Below, one piece after another: positions 25,889 to 33,836 of a stretch of 64,000 nt of DNA; the first letter of the stretch is position 1; each line of letters begins with the position of its first letter. This DNA comes from Candidatus Zhuqueibacterota bacterium (GTDB lineage: Bacteria > Zhuqueibacterota > Zhuqueibacteria > Oceanimicrobiales > Oceanimicrobiaceae). The DNA lies in contig JAJDAF010000008.1 in NCBI GenBank assembly GCA_029261995.1, positions 124,001 through 188,000 on the forward strand. The letters are read 5' to 3'. The notes beneath the pieces were generated by a model that was not told the DNA's origin, did not search any database, and saw only the letters and a program-made list of their open reading frames with translations. The translations under genes were made by a program, and so were the position numbers.

Positions 25889-27649
25889 ATGACGCAATTT
25901 AGACTCATCTGCCTGGCAGGACTGTTCGCGCTCTCGGCTTGCGCCAAGCCTGAGACGACGCTCCAGAATATTCTTGATGAAGCGTGGAAGTTTCAATTGG
26001 CGGAGGATCCGCTGTTTGCCACGGCGGTCGGACACAACGAAAGCAACCACAAACTCCCGGATGTCAGCAAGGCCAGCCAAGAACGCCGCGCGCAGTTCTG
26101 GCAGGATATTGTGGCTCGCCTGGATGCCATCGATCGTGCCGGTTTGAGCACAAAGGAACGCATTAACTATGATCTGTTTCGCCGGCAGGTGGAAGATGAT
26201 ATCGCCGCGGCTACCTTCAGATCCTACACCATACCGCTCAACGCCGACAGCGGTTTTCACATCAGCTTCTCGCGCCTGGCCAGTCGAATGCCATTTTCGA
26301 CCGTAACCGACTATGAAAATTACAACGCTCGCCTGCGGGCATTTCCGGACTACGTGGCACAGCAAATCAACAACATGCGCGAGGGCATGGCGGCTGGAAT
26401 TACCCTGCCAAAAATAGTGCTCAACGGCATGGAAACTACCATTGCACCACACGTTGTAGCAGACGCGACCGAAAGCGTTTTCTTCAAACCGTTTGCGCGA
26501 TTTCCCAACTCCGTGCCCGCCACTGAACGCCAGCGACTGGTAGAAGATGGCAAATCGGCCATCATGCAGGGAGCCGTGCCCGGCTACAGAGCGTTCCTTG
26601 ATTTTATGACACGGGAATATGTTCCAGCCGCTCGCGAGACCATTGGGGCTTCCGAACTGCCGAACGGCGAGGCCTTCTACGAGCAGCGGGTGAAATACTT
26701 CACCACACTCGACTTGAGCGTGGGTGAGATTCACCAGATAGGGCTGGATGAAGTGGCCCGCATCCGGCTGGAGATGCAGGCCATCACCAAACAGGTGAAA
26801 TTCCCCGGCGATTTCAAGGCGTTTCTGACTTTTCTGCGCACGGATTCTCGCTTTTATCCCAAGACCGCGGATGAGTTGTTGAAGGAGGCCTCTTACATCG
26901 CCAAAAAGATGGACGCCAAACTGCCGGCTTTGTTTAAGACCATCCCGCGCCTGCCCTATGGCGTGGCGCCGGTGCCGGACCACATAGCGCCAAAATACAC
27001 CGCCGGTCGCTACGTTGGGCCCGCCTACGGCAGCACGGAGCCCGGCTACTACTGGGTGAACACCTACAATTTGCCCAGCCGTTCGCTTTACACGCTGGAA
27101 GCGCTGACCTTTCACGAAGCGGTTCCCGGCCACCATTTTCAAAACGCACTTACGCGCGAACAGGAGGCCGGACCCAACTTTCGCCGCCATTCCTACATTT
27201 CGGCATTTGGCGAGGGCTGGGGTTTGTACTCTGAATGGCTCGGGCTCGAGGCTGGCTTTTACACCGACCCCTATTCGAATTTCGGACGGCTCACCTACGA
27301 AATGTGGCGCGCCTGCCGTCTGGTGGTGGACACCGGCATCCACGCCAAAGGCTGGACTCGCCAGCAGGCGCTGGATTACTTGATCTCCAACACCGCACTG
27401 TCCATCCACGAGTGCACCACGGAAACCGACCGCTACATTGCCTGGCCAGGCCAGGCGCTTTCCTACAAGATTGGCGATTTGAAGATTAAGGAGCTAAGGC
27501 GACATGCTGAACAAGCATTGGGCGCCGAGTTCGACGTACGCGAGTTCCATGACGTGATTTTACAGAATGGCGCGGTGACGCTGCCGATTTTGGAAGAAGA
27601 GGTGGGCAGGTATATTCAAGCAATGGCTACTCGTGGCTCCGACAGTTAG
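25889..27649 (+). CDS. DUF885 family putative metalloprotein, lipoprotein
   Basis: 586 residues. Lipoprotein signal MTQFRLICLAGLFALSAC with lipobox LSAC. The body is the DUF885 alpha-helical domain: TFHEAVPGHHFQNALTREQE with the HExxPGHH zinc-binding motif and EGWGLYSEWLGLE, the family's second conserved segment. DUF885 enzymes are thought to be zinc-dependent carboxypeptidase-like proteins, but their substrates are mostly unknown. Start ATG 25889 has AAAGGAGG seven bases away, whereas the frame extends upstream to 25832 without such a site. Third gene of the S41/thioesterase/DUF885 operon. A 520-codon antisense frame overlaps it and is spurious. Confidence 0.9.
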   Translation: MTQFRLICLAGLFALSACAKPETTLQNILDEAWKFQLAEDPLFATAVGHNESNHKLPDVSKASQERRAQFWQDIVARLDAIDRAGLSTKERINYDLFRRQVEDDIAAATFRSYTIPLNADSGFHISFSRLASRMPFSTVTDYENYNARLRAFPDYVAQQINNMREGMAAGITLPKIVLNGMETTIAPHVVADATESVFFKPFARFPNSVPATERQRLVEDGKSAIMQGAVPGYRAFLDFMTREYVPAARETIGASELPNGEAFYEQRVKYFTTLDLSVGEIHQIGLDEVARIRLEMQAITKQVKFPGDFKAFLTFLRTDSRFYPKTADELLKEASYIAKKMDAKLPALFKTIPRLPYGVAPVPDHIAPKYTAGRYVGPAYGSTEPGYYWVNTYNLPSRSLYTLEALTFHEAVPGHHFQNALTREQEAGPNFRRHSYISAFGEGWGLYSEWLGLEAGFYTDPYSNFGRLTYEMWRACRLVVDTGIHAKGWTRQQALDYLISNTALSIHECTTETDRYIAWPGQALSYKIGDLKIKELRRHAEQALGAEFDVREFHDVILQNGAVTLPILEEEVGRYIQAMATRGSDS

Positions 27650-27709
27650 AGAGCAGAGGCCGCTCAAGTTCCGCATCAACGTGCTAGTGTGATGATTTCC
27701 AAATAAGCG

Positions 27710-27775
27710 AACTCTGACAGGGTTTGATGTTAACCGTTTCAGGCATAAAAAAAGGGTCGAAACCCTGTCAGAGTT
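27710..27775. repeat. Perfect 16-bp inverted repeat
   Basis: AACTCTGACAGGGTTT (27710-27725) and AAACCCTGTCAGAGTT (27760-27775), 34 bases apart, downstream of the DUF885 gene. The CTGACAGGGT core recurs in the repeat at 51172. It can form a transcript hairpin. Confidence 0.7.
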
Positions 27776-27857
27776 TTGTTCGAAAAATTAGAAATCGTGA
27801 CACTAGCTGTGCGGGGGCTCATAGACTTGCTGCGGATTTTCAATTTCCCTGGAAAAC

Positions 27858-27927
27858 AAAAAGACCCGTACCTTGTAAAAAGGTACGGGCCAGTCTCCCA
27901 CATCTTAAGGTAAGATGTATTTGGTAG
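27858..27927 (-). ncRNA. Candidate small RNA, copy 1
   Basis: Read on the minus strand, a promoter is followed by about 70 bases that fold into two hairpins. One is ACATCTTA/TAAGATGT (27900-27907, 27911-27918) with a 3-base loop. The other is a 10-bp stem CCCGTACCTT/AAGGTACGGG (27865-27874, 27880-27889) followed by TCTTTTTG, a classic intrinsic terminator. No start codon with a ribosome site or plausible reading frame lies within it. Bases 27859-27931 are identical to 30879-30951 (73 of 73), while the flanks differ. No known Rfam family is recognised. It lies about 325 bases downstream of the RRM gene on the same strand. Confidence 0.7.
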
Positions 27928-27933
27928 GACTGG

Positions 27934-27962
27934 AAGATACGAACGTTCTTCTAAAAAGGCAA
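27934..27962 (-). promoter_or_regulatory. Promoter of small RNA copy 1
   Basis: Minus strand: TTGCCT (27962-27957), 17 bases, TATCTT (27939-27934); an A-rich tract (AAAAAAG) precedes the -35 as in an UP element. The layout is the same in copy 2, though the spacer sequence differs. Confidence 0.65.
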
Positions 27963-28252
27963 GCTTTTTTGACTTGATTTGATCAGAGCAGTGTCATTCG
28001 AACTCGATCCGTTAGGACGCAGAGCCGTGCGTTGCGGCAAAAGCCCCCCGCCACTTCGCATGACCAACTCCATCTACCGAAGCGCCCACCCATTTCGGTT
28101 GCAGCAAGAGCCATCTGCCCAAGACCGGAATCCGGCTGGGTGAAAAGGCCATTCATCTGGACTCTTGCGTTCAATCAAAGAGTCCGCTAAAAAGTTCGAC
28201 AAAAGCGCTTTCGGGGCGAGATATGGTTACCCCGGTCATGAAACCCACAACA
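27963..28252. other. Intergenic, nothing recognised
   Basis: About 290 bases between the small RNA promoter and the RRM gene stop. Short frames here have poor composition. A CCCCCC run sits near 28050. No terminator is evident directly after the RRM gene. Confidence 0.4.
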
Positions 28253-28531
28253 CTAGAAGCGTCGCCCACCACCACGTCGGTTTTCTGTACGAGGGCGGGC
28301 TTCATTGACATTGAGGCTTTGCCCTTTCAAGTCCGTCCCGTTTAGACCCTCGATTGCCGACTGCGCTTCATCCTTAGAAGGCATTTCCACGAATCCAAAA
28401 CCTCGTGATTCGCCACTGAATTTGTCCTTGATAATGGTGGCGGATGCGATCTCTCCGAAGGCTTCGAACGCTTGTCTTAGCTCCTCCTCGCTGACGTCAG
28501 TTGCCAGGTTGCCGACGTAAATATTCATCAT
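28253..28531 (-). CDS. RRM RNA-binding protein
   Basis: 92-residue protein consisting of one RRM plus a basic tail. RNP2 is IYVGNL (residues 4-9), RNP1 is RGFGFVEM (about 43-50); the C-terminus RPRTENRRGGGRRF is Arg/Gly-rich. Bacterial single-RRM proteins are post-transcriptional regulators or RNA chaperones, important in FCB bacteria that lack Hfq. The start is one of two adjacent ATGs (28531 or 28528), with CAGGAG upstream. It is the last gene of a five-gene minus-strand unit, 39 bases after the KH gene. It is closely similar to the RRM gene at 28912, so it is a paralogue. Confidence 0.93.
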   Translation of the reverse strand: MMNIYVGNLATDVSEEELRQAFEAFGEIASATIIKDKFSGESRGFGFVEMPSKDEAQSAIEGLNGTDLKGQSLNVNEARPRTENRRGGGRRF

Positions 28532-28570
28532 GATCTCCTGCTTAATTGAACACTTTCAAACTGAATCTTC

Positions 28571-28852
28571 CTAAGGCAGAATGGGCTGTTTTTCATTCGA
28601 TACCAATGGTTTCTCCGTTTCATCTTCCAGTATTTCCAAAACCGATCGCTTACCCTGCTTTGCTGCGGCTGCCGTCAGAAGGACTCGGAGAGATCTGGCA
28701 GTTTGTCCATGCCGCCCAATCACCTTTCCCATGTCCCCATCGCCAACACGTAATTCGAAGACAGCGGTTCGTTCGCCAGCGATTTCGTTAACTTGAACTT
28801 CGTCGGGCTTATCGACCAAGTGTTTAACCATGAACTCAACAAGTTCTTTCAT
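28571..28852 (-). CDS. khpA: KH-domain RNA-binding protein, KhpA-like
   Basis: 93 residues with one type II KH domain; the GxxG loop lies in [19 protein letters not shown], followed by a helical segment. The sequence beginning [19 protein letters not shown] is the N-terminus of the KhpA/YlqC (UPF0109) family, which binds RNA, usually with KhpB, and affects cell division and translation in Gram-positives. Here it is not beside rpsP, its usual neighbour, but lies between two RRM genes. A GGAG site precedes the ATG by eight bases. The tail [17 protein letters not shown] is an added, probably disordered segment. Gene name by family resemblance. Confidence 0.88.
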   Translation of the reverse strand: MKELVEFMVKHLVDKPDEVQVNEIAGERTAVFELRVGDGDMGKVIGRHGQTARSLRVLLTAAAAKQGKRSVLEILEDETEKPLVSNEKQPILP

Positions 28853-28911
28853 CTACGATCTCCATTGATTCTCTGCTATGGTGCTGCTCAACGGGACGTA
28901 ATTGTCAGGTG

Positions 28912-29184
28912 CTAGTACCTCGACCTATCTGATGAACGATCAGTACGAGGCTTTGCCTGATTTACATTTAGATTACGCCCTTTTAGTTCAGTCTCGTGCA
29001 AGGCTTCAATTGCTTTCTCCGCATCTGCATCGTTTGGCATTTCCACAAATCCAAACCCTTTCGATTGTCCCGAAGACCTATCCTTGATGATATTTACGCT
29101 GTCCAATTCTCCAAACTCGGAGAAAGCAGCCTTAAGATCGTCTTCGGTCACTTCGTAGGAAAGATTGCCAACATAGATATTCAT
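28912..29184 (-). CDS. RRM RNA-binding protein, paralogue
   Basis: 90-residue single RRM: RNP2 IYVGNL at 3-8, RNP1 KGFGFVEM near 42-49, and a basic, Ser/Arg-rich tail (TDRSSDRSRY). It is similar to the RRM at 28253 across the whole domain, with differing tails, so the pair arose by duplication. It lies 92 bases after the sigma-factor gene and 59 before the KH gene on the same strand. An RNA chaperone or regulator role is inferred from the family. Confidence 0.93.
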   Translation of the reverse strand: MNIYVGNLSYEVTEDDLKAAFSEFGELDSVNIIKDRSSGQSKGFGFVEMPNDADAEKAIEALHETELKGRNLNVNQAKPRTDRSSDRSRY

Positions 29185-29276
29185 AAAATATTCCTTTCTT
29201 ACTGCGGTTTGATAGAGAACGTGCTATCAAGTAACCAACCACACAAATTAAACGATAGCGATTAGCCACACTTTGG

Positions 29277-30137
29277 CTATTGTCCTAGATATTTTCTCAA
29301 TGGCTCTGACCGTGTGTGATGGCGTATACGTCGTAGAGCGTTGTCTTTGATTTGCCGTATTCGCTCTCGGGTCAATTCAAAATATTCTCCAATCTCTTCG
29401 AGAGTTAAAGCTCGCTCACCAATCAAACCAAAGGACAATCGAATGATCTCAGCTTCGCGAGGTTTCAGGGTAACCAAAATTCTTTGGATTTCCTCCTTCA
29501 AAGATTCTTCCATTAAGAAGTCGTCCGGCAAAGCATCTCTCTTATTTTCCAATACATCCAACAGGCTGCTTCCGTCTTCCAGGTTTAGCGGCCTCTCCAG
29601 AGATAGATGCTGTGCAGATGTTTTTAAAATGTCGGCCACTTCGCTGTCGGTCATCTCAAGGGAATCCGCGACCTCATTCAGGCTGGGTTCCCTGCCATGT
29701 TGCCCGTGCAACTTTTCGAGCACTTTACCGACTTTGTGAATGGCGCCGACGCGATTCATTGGCAAACGCACCATACGAGTCTGCTCTGCCAAGGCCTGCA
29801 AGATAGACTGCCTGATCCACCAAACCGCATAGGAAATGAACTTAAACCCGCGTGTCTCATCAAATCTTTGCGCGGCCTTCATCAGCCCCATATTCCCCTC
29901 ACTTATCAAATCTTCTAACGGCAGGCCATGACCCTGATATTGTTTGGCCACGCTGATGACAAAGCGCAAGTTTGCCTTAACCAGTTTATCCAATGCAAAG
30001 GATTCCCCTTTTCGAACTCTACGCGTTAATTCAATCTCCTCTGCGGGCGGAAGTGGAGTAAATACAACAATTTCTTCCAGATATTTCTCGATGGAATTCT
30101 TCTGCCGACTGCCCGATCTGAATTGATCTTTTCTCAT
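29277..30137 (-). CDS. Sigma-70 family RNA polymerase sigma factor (RpoD/SigA-like)
   Basis: 286 residues with conserved regions in order: region 1.2 (SIEKYLEEIVVFTPLPPAEE), region 2 (LVKANLRFVISVAKQYQGHG, EDLISEGNMGLMKAAQRFDE, then FKFISYAVWWIRQSILQALA), region 3 and region 4 (RLSFGLIGERALTLEEIGEY, TRERIRQIKDNALRRIR). The lack of region 1.1 and the short length match primary sigma factors of Bacteroidetes-type bacteria, though a group 2 paralogue cannot be excluded without the rest of the genome. It sits 13 bases after a 49-residue basic gene. The ribosome site is weak (AGAG). Confidence 0.93.
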   Translation of the reverse strand: MRKDQFRSGSRQKNSIEKYLEEIVVFTPLPPAEEIELTRRVRKGESFALDKLVKANLRFVISVAKQYQGHGLPLEDLISEGNMGLMKAAQRFDETRGFKFISYAVWWIRQSILQALAEQTRMVRLPMNRVGAIHKVGKVLEKLHGQHGREPSLNEVADSLEMTDSEVADILKTSAQHLSLERPLNLEDGSSLLDVLENKRDALPDDFLMEESLKEEIQRILVTLKPREAEIIRLSFGLIGERALTLEEIGEYFELTRERIRQIKDNALRRIRHHTRSEPLRKYLGQ

Positions 30138-30150
30138 GAAAGCTCTATCT

Positions 30151-30300
30151 TTAGATGTTTTCTTCCTGGTCCGGAGACTGACCTGGCTCTTCTTTGGGCG
30201 GCATATTCTTATCCAGTTTGCGTTGCAACTTCTCTTCTTTCTTTTTCTTCTTTGCTAATTCTTTCTTGCGTTTTTCATAGCTGTAGTTCGGTCTTGCCAT
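30151..30300 (-). CDS. 49-residue lysine-rich protein upstream of the sigma factor
   Basis: A short frame from ATG 30298-30300 to TAA 30151-30153 encodes MARPNYSYEKRKKELAKKKK followed by KEEKLQRKLDKNMPP and an acidic tail GQSPDQEENI. AAGGGAA lies five bases upstream. The N-terminus matches a small, highly charged family that recurs beside RNA-binding or ribosome-related genes in many bacteria. Its length and lysine richness suggest RNA or ribosome contact (inference). It lies 13 bases upstream of the sigma-factor gene, so it is the first gene of the unit. It falls under common ORF length cut-offs. Confidence 0.75.
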   Translation of the reverse strand: MARPNYSYEKRKKELAKKKKKEEKLQRKLDKNMPPKEEPGQSPDQEENI

Positions 30301-30878
30301 TTCGTTCCCTTATTTATGTGTGTTCTTGGTTATGAAAAATCTGGTGTCAGCCTACCTCTTTTTGCTTTCGCGTCTTCAATGTTGCGGGAGTCTCAGCACG
30401 GCGGGTTGCGGACTGTTTCTCACTCGATTCTGAAAACGAGCCGAATCCTCCTGTCGCTCAAAACTCAGAAATGACGTACCTGCAACGGTTCGGGCCGAAC
30501 CAGCCACCCGGGAACATGCCCACACCAGAGCGCCGTGCGAACCTCCGAAAATCGCACTGGCAAAGCGCAGGCTGGTCCAAACTTGATTCAAACCCGCTGC
30601 ATTCAACCTTGACGAGAGTCTTTTTACGTCAAGTAGGAGCTTCAGCAAATGGTTGTTTCCTTAGATGATTGGGTGATCTTCGAGCTAATGCAAGGTAGAG
30701 GTATTGTTTTAGAGATGCAAGCTTTTGGTTTGCCATGACACAGGAGAAACGCCAAGCCAATTCTGGCATCTGGGGAGTATTGCGGGCGGCTTCTGGTCGC
30801 GTCCATAGCGGCAGGACGAGCGGACAGCTCAGATTAGCCAGGATGGCAGGGGGATTTCTCTCGATCCTGTAGAAAACA
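30301..30878. other. Leader/intergenic region of the sigma-RRM unit
   Basis: About 580 bases from the 49-codon gene to the second small RNA. Open frames here have poor coding character (Ser/Arg-rich, no ribosome sites). It likely carries the promoter of the minus-strand unit just upstream of 30300, but I cannot fix the boxes. Confidence 0.4.
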
Positions 30879-30947
30879 AAAGACCCGTACCTTGTAAAAA
30901 GGTACGGGCCAGTCTCCCACATCTTAAGGTAAGATGTATTTGGTAGG
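30879..30947 (-). ncRNA. Candidate small RNA, copy 2
   Basis: Bases 30879-30951 are identical to 27859-27931. It has the same two hairpins: ACATCTTA/TAAGATGT (30920-30927, 30931-30938) and terminator stem 30885-30894/30900-30909 followed by TCTTTTG on the minus strand. It lies about 105 bases downstream of the FtsX-type permease gene (same strand), so it might alternatively be that gene's terminator; but the conserved promoter ahead of it argues for its own transcription. Confidence 0.7.
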
Positions 30948-30953
30948 ACTTGA

Positions 30954-30982
30954 ATATACGATCACTGTTTTAAAAAGGCAAG
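30954..30982 (-). promoter_or_regulatory. Promoter of small RNA copy 2
   Basis: Minus strand: TTGCCT (30982-30977), 17 bases, TATATT (30959-30954), with an A-rich upstream tract. The -35 is identical to copy 1 and the -10 differs in one base. Confidence 0.65.
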
Positions 30983-31054
30983 TTTTTTTGGCACAATTTC
31001 TCAATTTTTAACAAAATTTCCGCAGTCAGGAAACCGTGGCGGATATCTGCAAGT

Positions 31055-33487
31055 CTATTCGTATCTAAGAGAATCCACTGGATTCATGAGCGCTGCCCGA
31101 ATGGTCTGATAACTGACGGTCAACAGCGCAATCACCAGGGCGCCAATCGCAGCGATTACAAAACTCCACGGCTCCAGATTTGTGTGGTAAGCGAAGTTCT
31201 GCAACCAGCTACGCATAGCGAATCCTGCGATCAACCAGGCAATGGCGCTGGCCACCAGCACCCACTTGATGAATTGTCGTGACAGCAGAGCAATAACGGC
31301 TGCGACCGAAGCCCCGAGCGCTTTGCGGATGCCAATTTCCTTGGTGCGTTGCTCAGTTGTGAATGACGCCAGACCAAAAAGGCCGAGACACGCAACCACC
31401 ACAGCAAGCATTGAGAATAGTGTCAGGATTTTCCGGGTCTGGGTTTCCGCGTCGTACAACCTGGCAAAATCCCGGTCAAAGAACGTGTGTTCGAAAGCTT
31501 GCGAGCCCGCGAATTTGCCCCACGTTTCTTCGATAGCTGCCACAGTTTCCTGAATATGCCCCGGCGCCACTCTCACGGAAACATATCGTCCAAGGCCGCC
31601 CCTGTGATGCAGCTTAATCGCCATTGGCCGAATCTTCTGATGCAGAGACTCGAAATGGAAGTCCTCCATCACACCAACAACTTTGAAATGCTCGGATTCC
31701 TCAGTTGTGCGACCCATTGCGCTGATTTCCTGCCCTATCGGATCGTCAGTCAAACCGAAAGTTTGGACAGCGGCCTGGTTCAGGACGATGGCGGATGAGT
31801 CCGTTGACCAGGCACGCGAGAAGTAGCGACCGGCCGCCATTTTGATCTGGTAGGTTTCTGCAAAGTCGTAATCTGAACGCATTTCGAAGATCAGATGCGA
31901 GTCCTCGCCACTGGCCCCGGCTCGCTGGTGCACGTTGCCACTGAAGGGCAGGCCCGGCAGGGTGGTTGAATTGCTGGCGTCGATGATGTTGGCATTCTTT
32001 CTGAGTTCTTCCATAAAAGGGTAGACCTGCTTGCCGATGTCGTCCGTCTTATGAACAATGACAACCTGTTCTTTGTTGAATCCCAGTTTGCGATTCTGTA
32101 TGAAGTCCAGTTGATTGTTGACGACGATGGTGCCGATGATGAGCACAATCGAGATAGTGAACTGAAATACGACCAGTCCGGTTCGCAAGTTTGCGGAACG
32201 CCCTTCTCCCGACTGGGTACGAACTCCTTTGAGCACTTTCACCGGCTGAAATGCAGCCAGAAAGAAAGCTGGATAACTACCTGCAATAAGTCCGACAACC
32301 GCTGCCAGGCCAAGGAGGCGAAGCACGACAATCGGACTCATAAAAGAGTCGAGGGTCAATTCCTTGCCGCTTAACTGGTTGAAGTGTGGCAGAAGAAGGT
32401 AGACCAGCAGCATGGCAGCAACCACGGCCAGGCAGGTAGTGAAGACCGCTTCTGCCAAGAACTGGCGCACAAGCTGGGTGCGGTTTGAACCCAGAGTTTT
32501 GCGGATGCCCACCTCCTTGCCGCGATTAGATGAGCGGGCTGTCGCCAGGTTCATGAAGTTGATACAAGCGATCAGCAAGATAGCGAGAGCAATGACGCCG
32601 AAAATCGTGACAGTTGCTGCATTGCCGTTTGGCTCGGCCTCATAATCCAGGTCGGAACGCAGGTGAATGTCAGTCAGCGGCTGTAAGTGGTAGCTGTACT
32701 TGCCACCGGATTCGATTAGTTGGTCGAATGTGATGCCCGTTGCTTGCAGGATTTGCGGCTCAGCGTATTTCCTAACGATAGCCGGGAGTTTGTCTGACAA
32801 CTCCGCCAGCGTGACGCCATCCCGCACCACAATGTAGGTGTAGTAGTTGTTGCTGATCCAGAATGGTTGGCGGCTGTCCTCATAGGTTGTCAACGAGCCC
32901 AGAAAATCGTAGTGAATATGTGAATTGACCGGCGCGTCTTCAATCACGCCTGTGACCAGCCAATCCCTGCGATTGTCGGCGTTTATGGATTTGCCAAGGG
33001 GATCTTCATCGCCAAAATATTTTTCCGCCATGGAACGTGTGAGTACCAGGTTGTTCGGCTTTGTGAGTGCGGTCTTCGGATCGCCCTGGATGAGTGCAAC
33101 TGCAAACACCTCAAGAAACGTCGAGTCAGCGGCGTAGAACCGTTCCTCGCTGAAGACCTTGTCTTTGTAGCGCAACACCGGAAAACCGAAGTTCCGGATG
33201 CGCGCGTATTGCTCGACTTCGGGCATTTCTGTCGTCAGCGTAGGGCCGATGGGTGCACACGAGATAGCCATGTTGAAATCGTTGCCGCCAACACTGCCCT
33301 CCAGCGTGATGCGGTAGGTGCGATCCGCATGAGCAGGCTGGCGGTCGTAGCTGAGTTCGTCCTGAACATAGAGCAGGATGAGAATACAGCAGGCGATGCC
33401 AATGGCCAGGCCCGCAACGTTGATGAATGAATACCCTTTCTGGCGGAGAAGATTGCGGAACGCAACTTTGAGATAGTTCTTGAACAC
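31055..33487 (-). CDS. FtsX/MacB-family ABC transporter permease
   Basis: 810-residue inner-membrane protein with two FtsX-like modules: each has a periplasmic MacB_PCD-type domain and about four helices. Helix 1 is YSFINVAGLAIGIACCILIL. Repeated transmembrane blocks contain LATARSSNRGKEVGIRKTLG and FGLASFTTEQRTKEIGIRKA, the coupling-helix motif of this family. MacB-like permeases work as mechanotransmission exporters of peptides, lipoproteins or envelope stress signals with a partner ATPase; none is adjacent here. The start is GTG 33485-33487, with AAAGGAGGA six bases upstream and the classic MFKNYLKVAFRNLLR beginning; the extra 21 codons upstream lack a site. Followed by small RNA copy 2. 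Confidence 0.9.
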   Translation of the reverse strand: MFKNYLKVAFRNLLRQKGYSFINVAGLAIGIACCILILLYVQDELSYDRQPAHADRTYRITLEGSVGGNDFNMAISCAPIGPTLTTEMPEVEQYARIRNFGFPVLRYKDKVFSEERFYAADSTFLEVFAVALIQGDPKTALTKPNNLVLTRSMAEKYFGDEDPLGKSINADNRRDWLVTGVIEDAPVNSHIHYDFLGSLTTYEDSRQPFWISNNYYTYIVVRDGVTLAELSDKLPAIVRKYAEPQILQATGITFDQLIESGGKYSYHLQPLTDIHLRSDLDYEAEPNGNAATVTIFGVIALAILLIACINFMNLATARSSNRGKEVGIRKTLGSNRTQLVRQFLAEAVFTTCLAVVAAMLLVYLLLPHFNQLSGKELTLDSFMSPIVVLRLLGLAAVVGLIAGSYPAFFLAAFQPVKVLKGVRTQSGEGRSANLRTGLVVFQFTISIVLIIGTIVVNNQLDFIQNRKLGFNKEQVVIVHKTDDIGKQVYPFMEELRKNANIIDASNSTTLPGLPFSGNVHQRAGASGEDSHLIFEMRSDYDFAETYQIKMAAGRYFSRAWSTDSSAIVLNQAAVQTFGLTDDPIGQEISAMGRTTEESEHFKVVGVMEDFHFESLHQKIRPMAIKLHHRGGLGRYVSVRVAPGHIQETVAAIEETWGKFAGSQAFEHTFFDRDFARLYDAETQTRKILTLFSMLAVVVACLGLFGLASFTTEQRTKEIGIRKALGASVAAVIALLSRQFIKWVLVASAIAWLIAGFAMRSWLQNFAYHTNLEPWSFVIAAIGALVIALLTVSYQTIRAALMNPVDSLRYE

Positions 33488-33836
33488 GGATTCCTCCTTT
33501 GCACGGCGTGCCAACTCTGAATCTGACATCTCTGGTCCGCCTGCCTGCACGATAACAGTCGTCCAGCTATAAAACAGATGACAGTTTAACGGGCGTTTTG
33601 TTCAGGTGAATCTGGAAAAAATACGGAACCCGGAGGAAAACGTTTCGTTTGGAGGCTGCCGCGGTTTCACTCCATCGGTGTTCACCTTTTGCGTGTCATT
33701 TTCTGGAACTTACAGCCTAAAGGCTGAACACCGGGCGGTTTTTTGTTGAACCTGATGAAATGGGTTCGTAAATATTTTTTTGATTTGTTATGAATTCATA
33801 AGCTGTGGGCGATCAGTCATTCACTCAGGAGATAGT
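33488..33836. other. Divergent intergenic region
   Basis: Divergent between the permease and the serine hydrolase. It contains a palindrome CAGCCTAAAGGCTG (33713-33726) and a candidate promoter at 33746-33774 (listed). No gene. Confidence 0.5.
33746..33774 (+). promoter_or_regulatory. Candidate promoter of the serine hydrolase
   Basis: TTGAAC (33746-33751), 17 bases, TAAATA (33769-33774), about 60 bases before ATG 33837. Confidence 0.4.

Noticed and set aside
25847-27409. 520-codon open frame on the minus strand, antisense to the DUF885 gene
   Set aside because: It mirrors the codon pattern of the DUF885 gene (real motifs on the plus strand), has no family motifs and no ribosome site.
27983-28174. 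63-codon minus-strand frame between small RNA and RRM
   Set aside because: No motif, no ribosome site; treated as intergenic.
30376-30648. 90-codon minus-strand frame upstream of the 49-codon gene
   Set aside because: Ser/Arg-rich, TTG start, no conserved motif; read as leader or intergenic.
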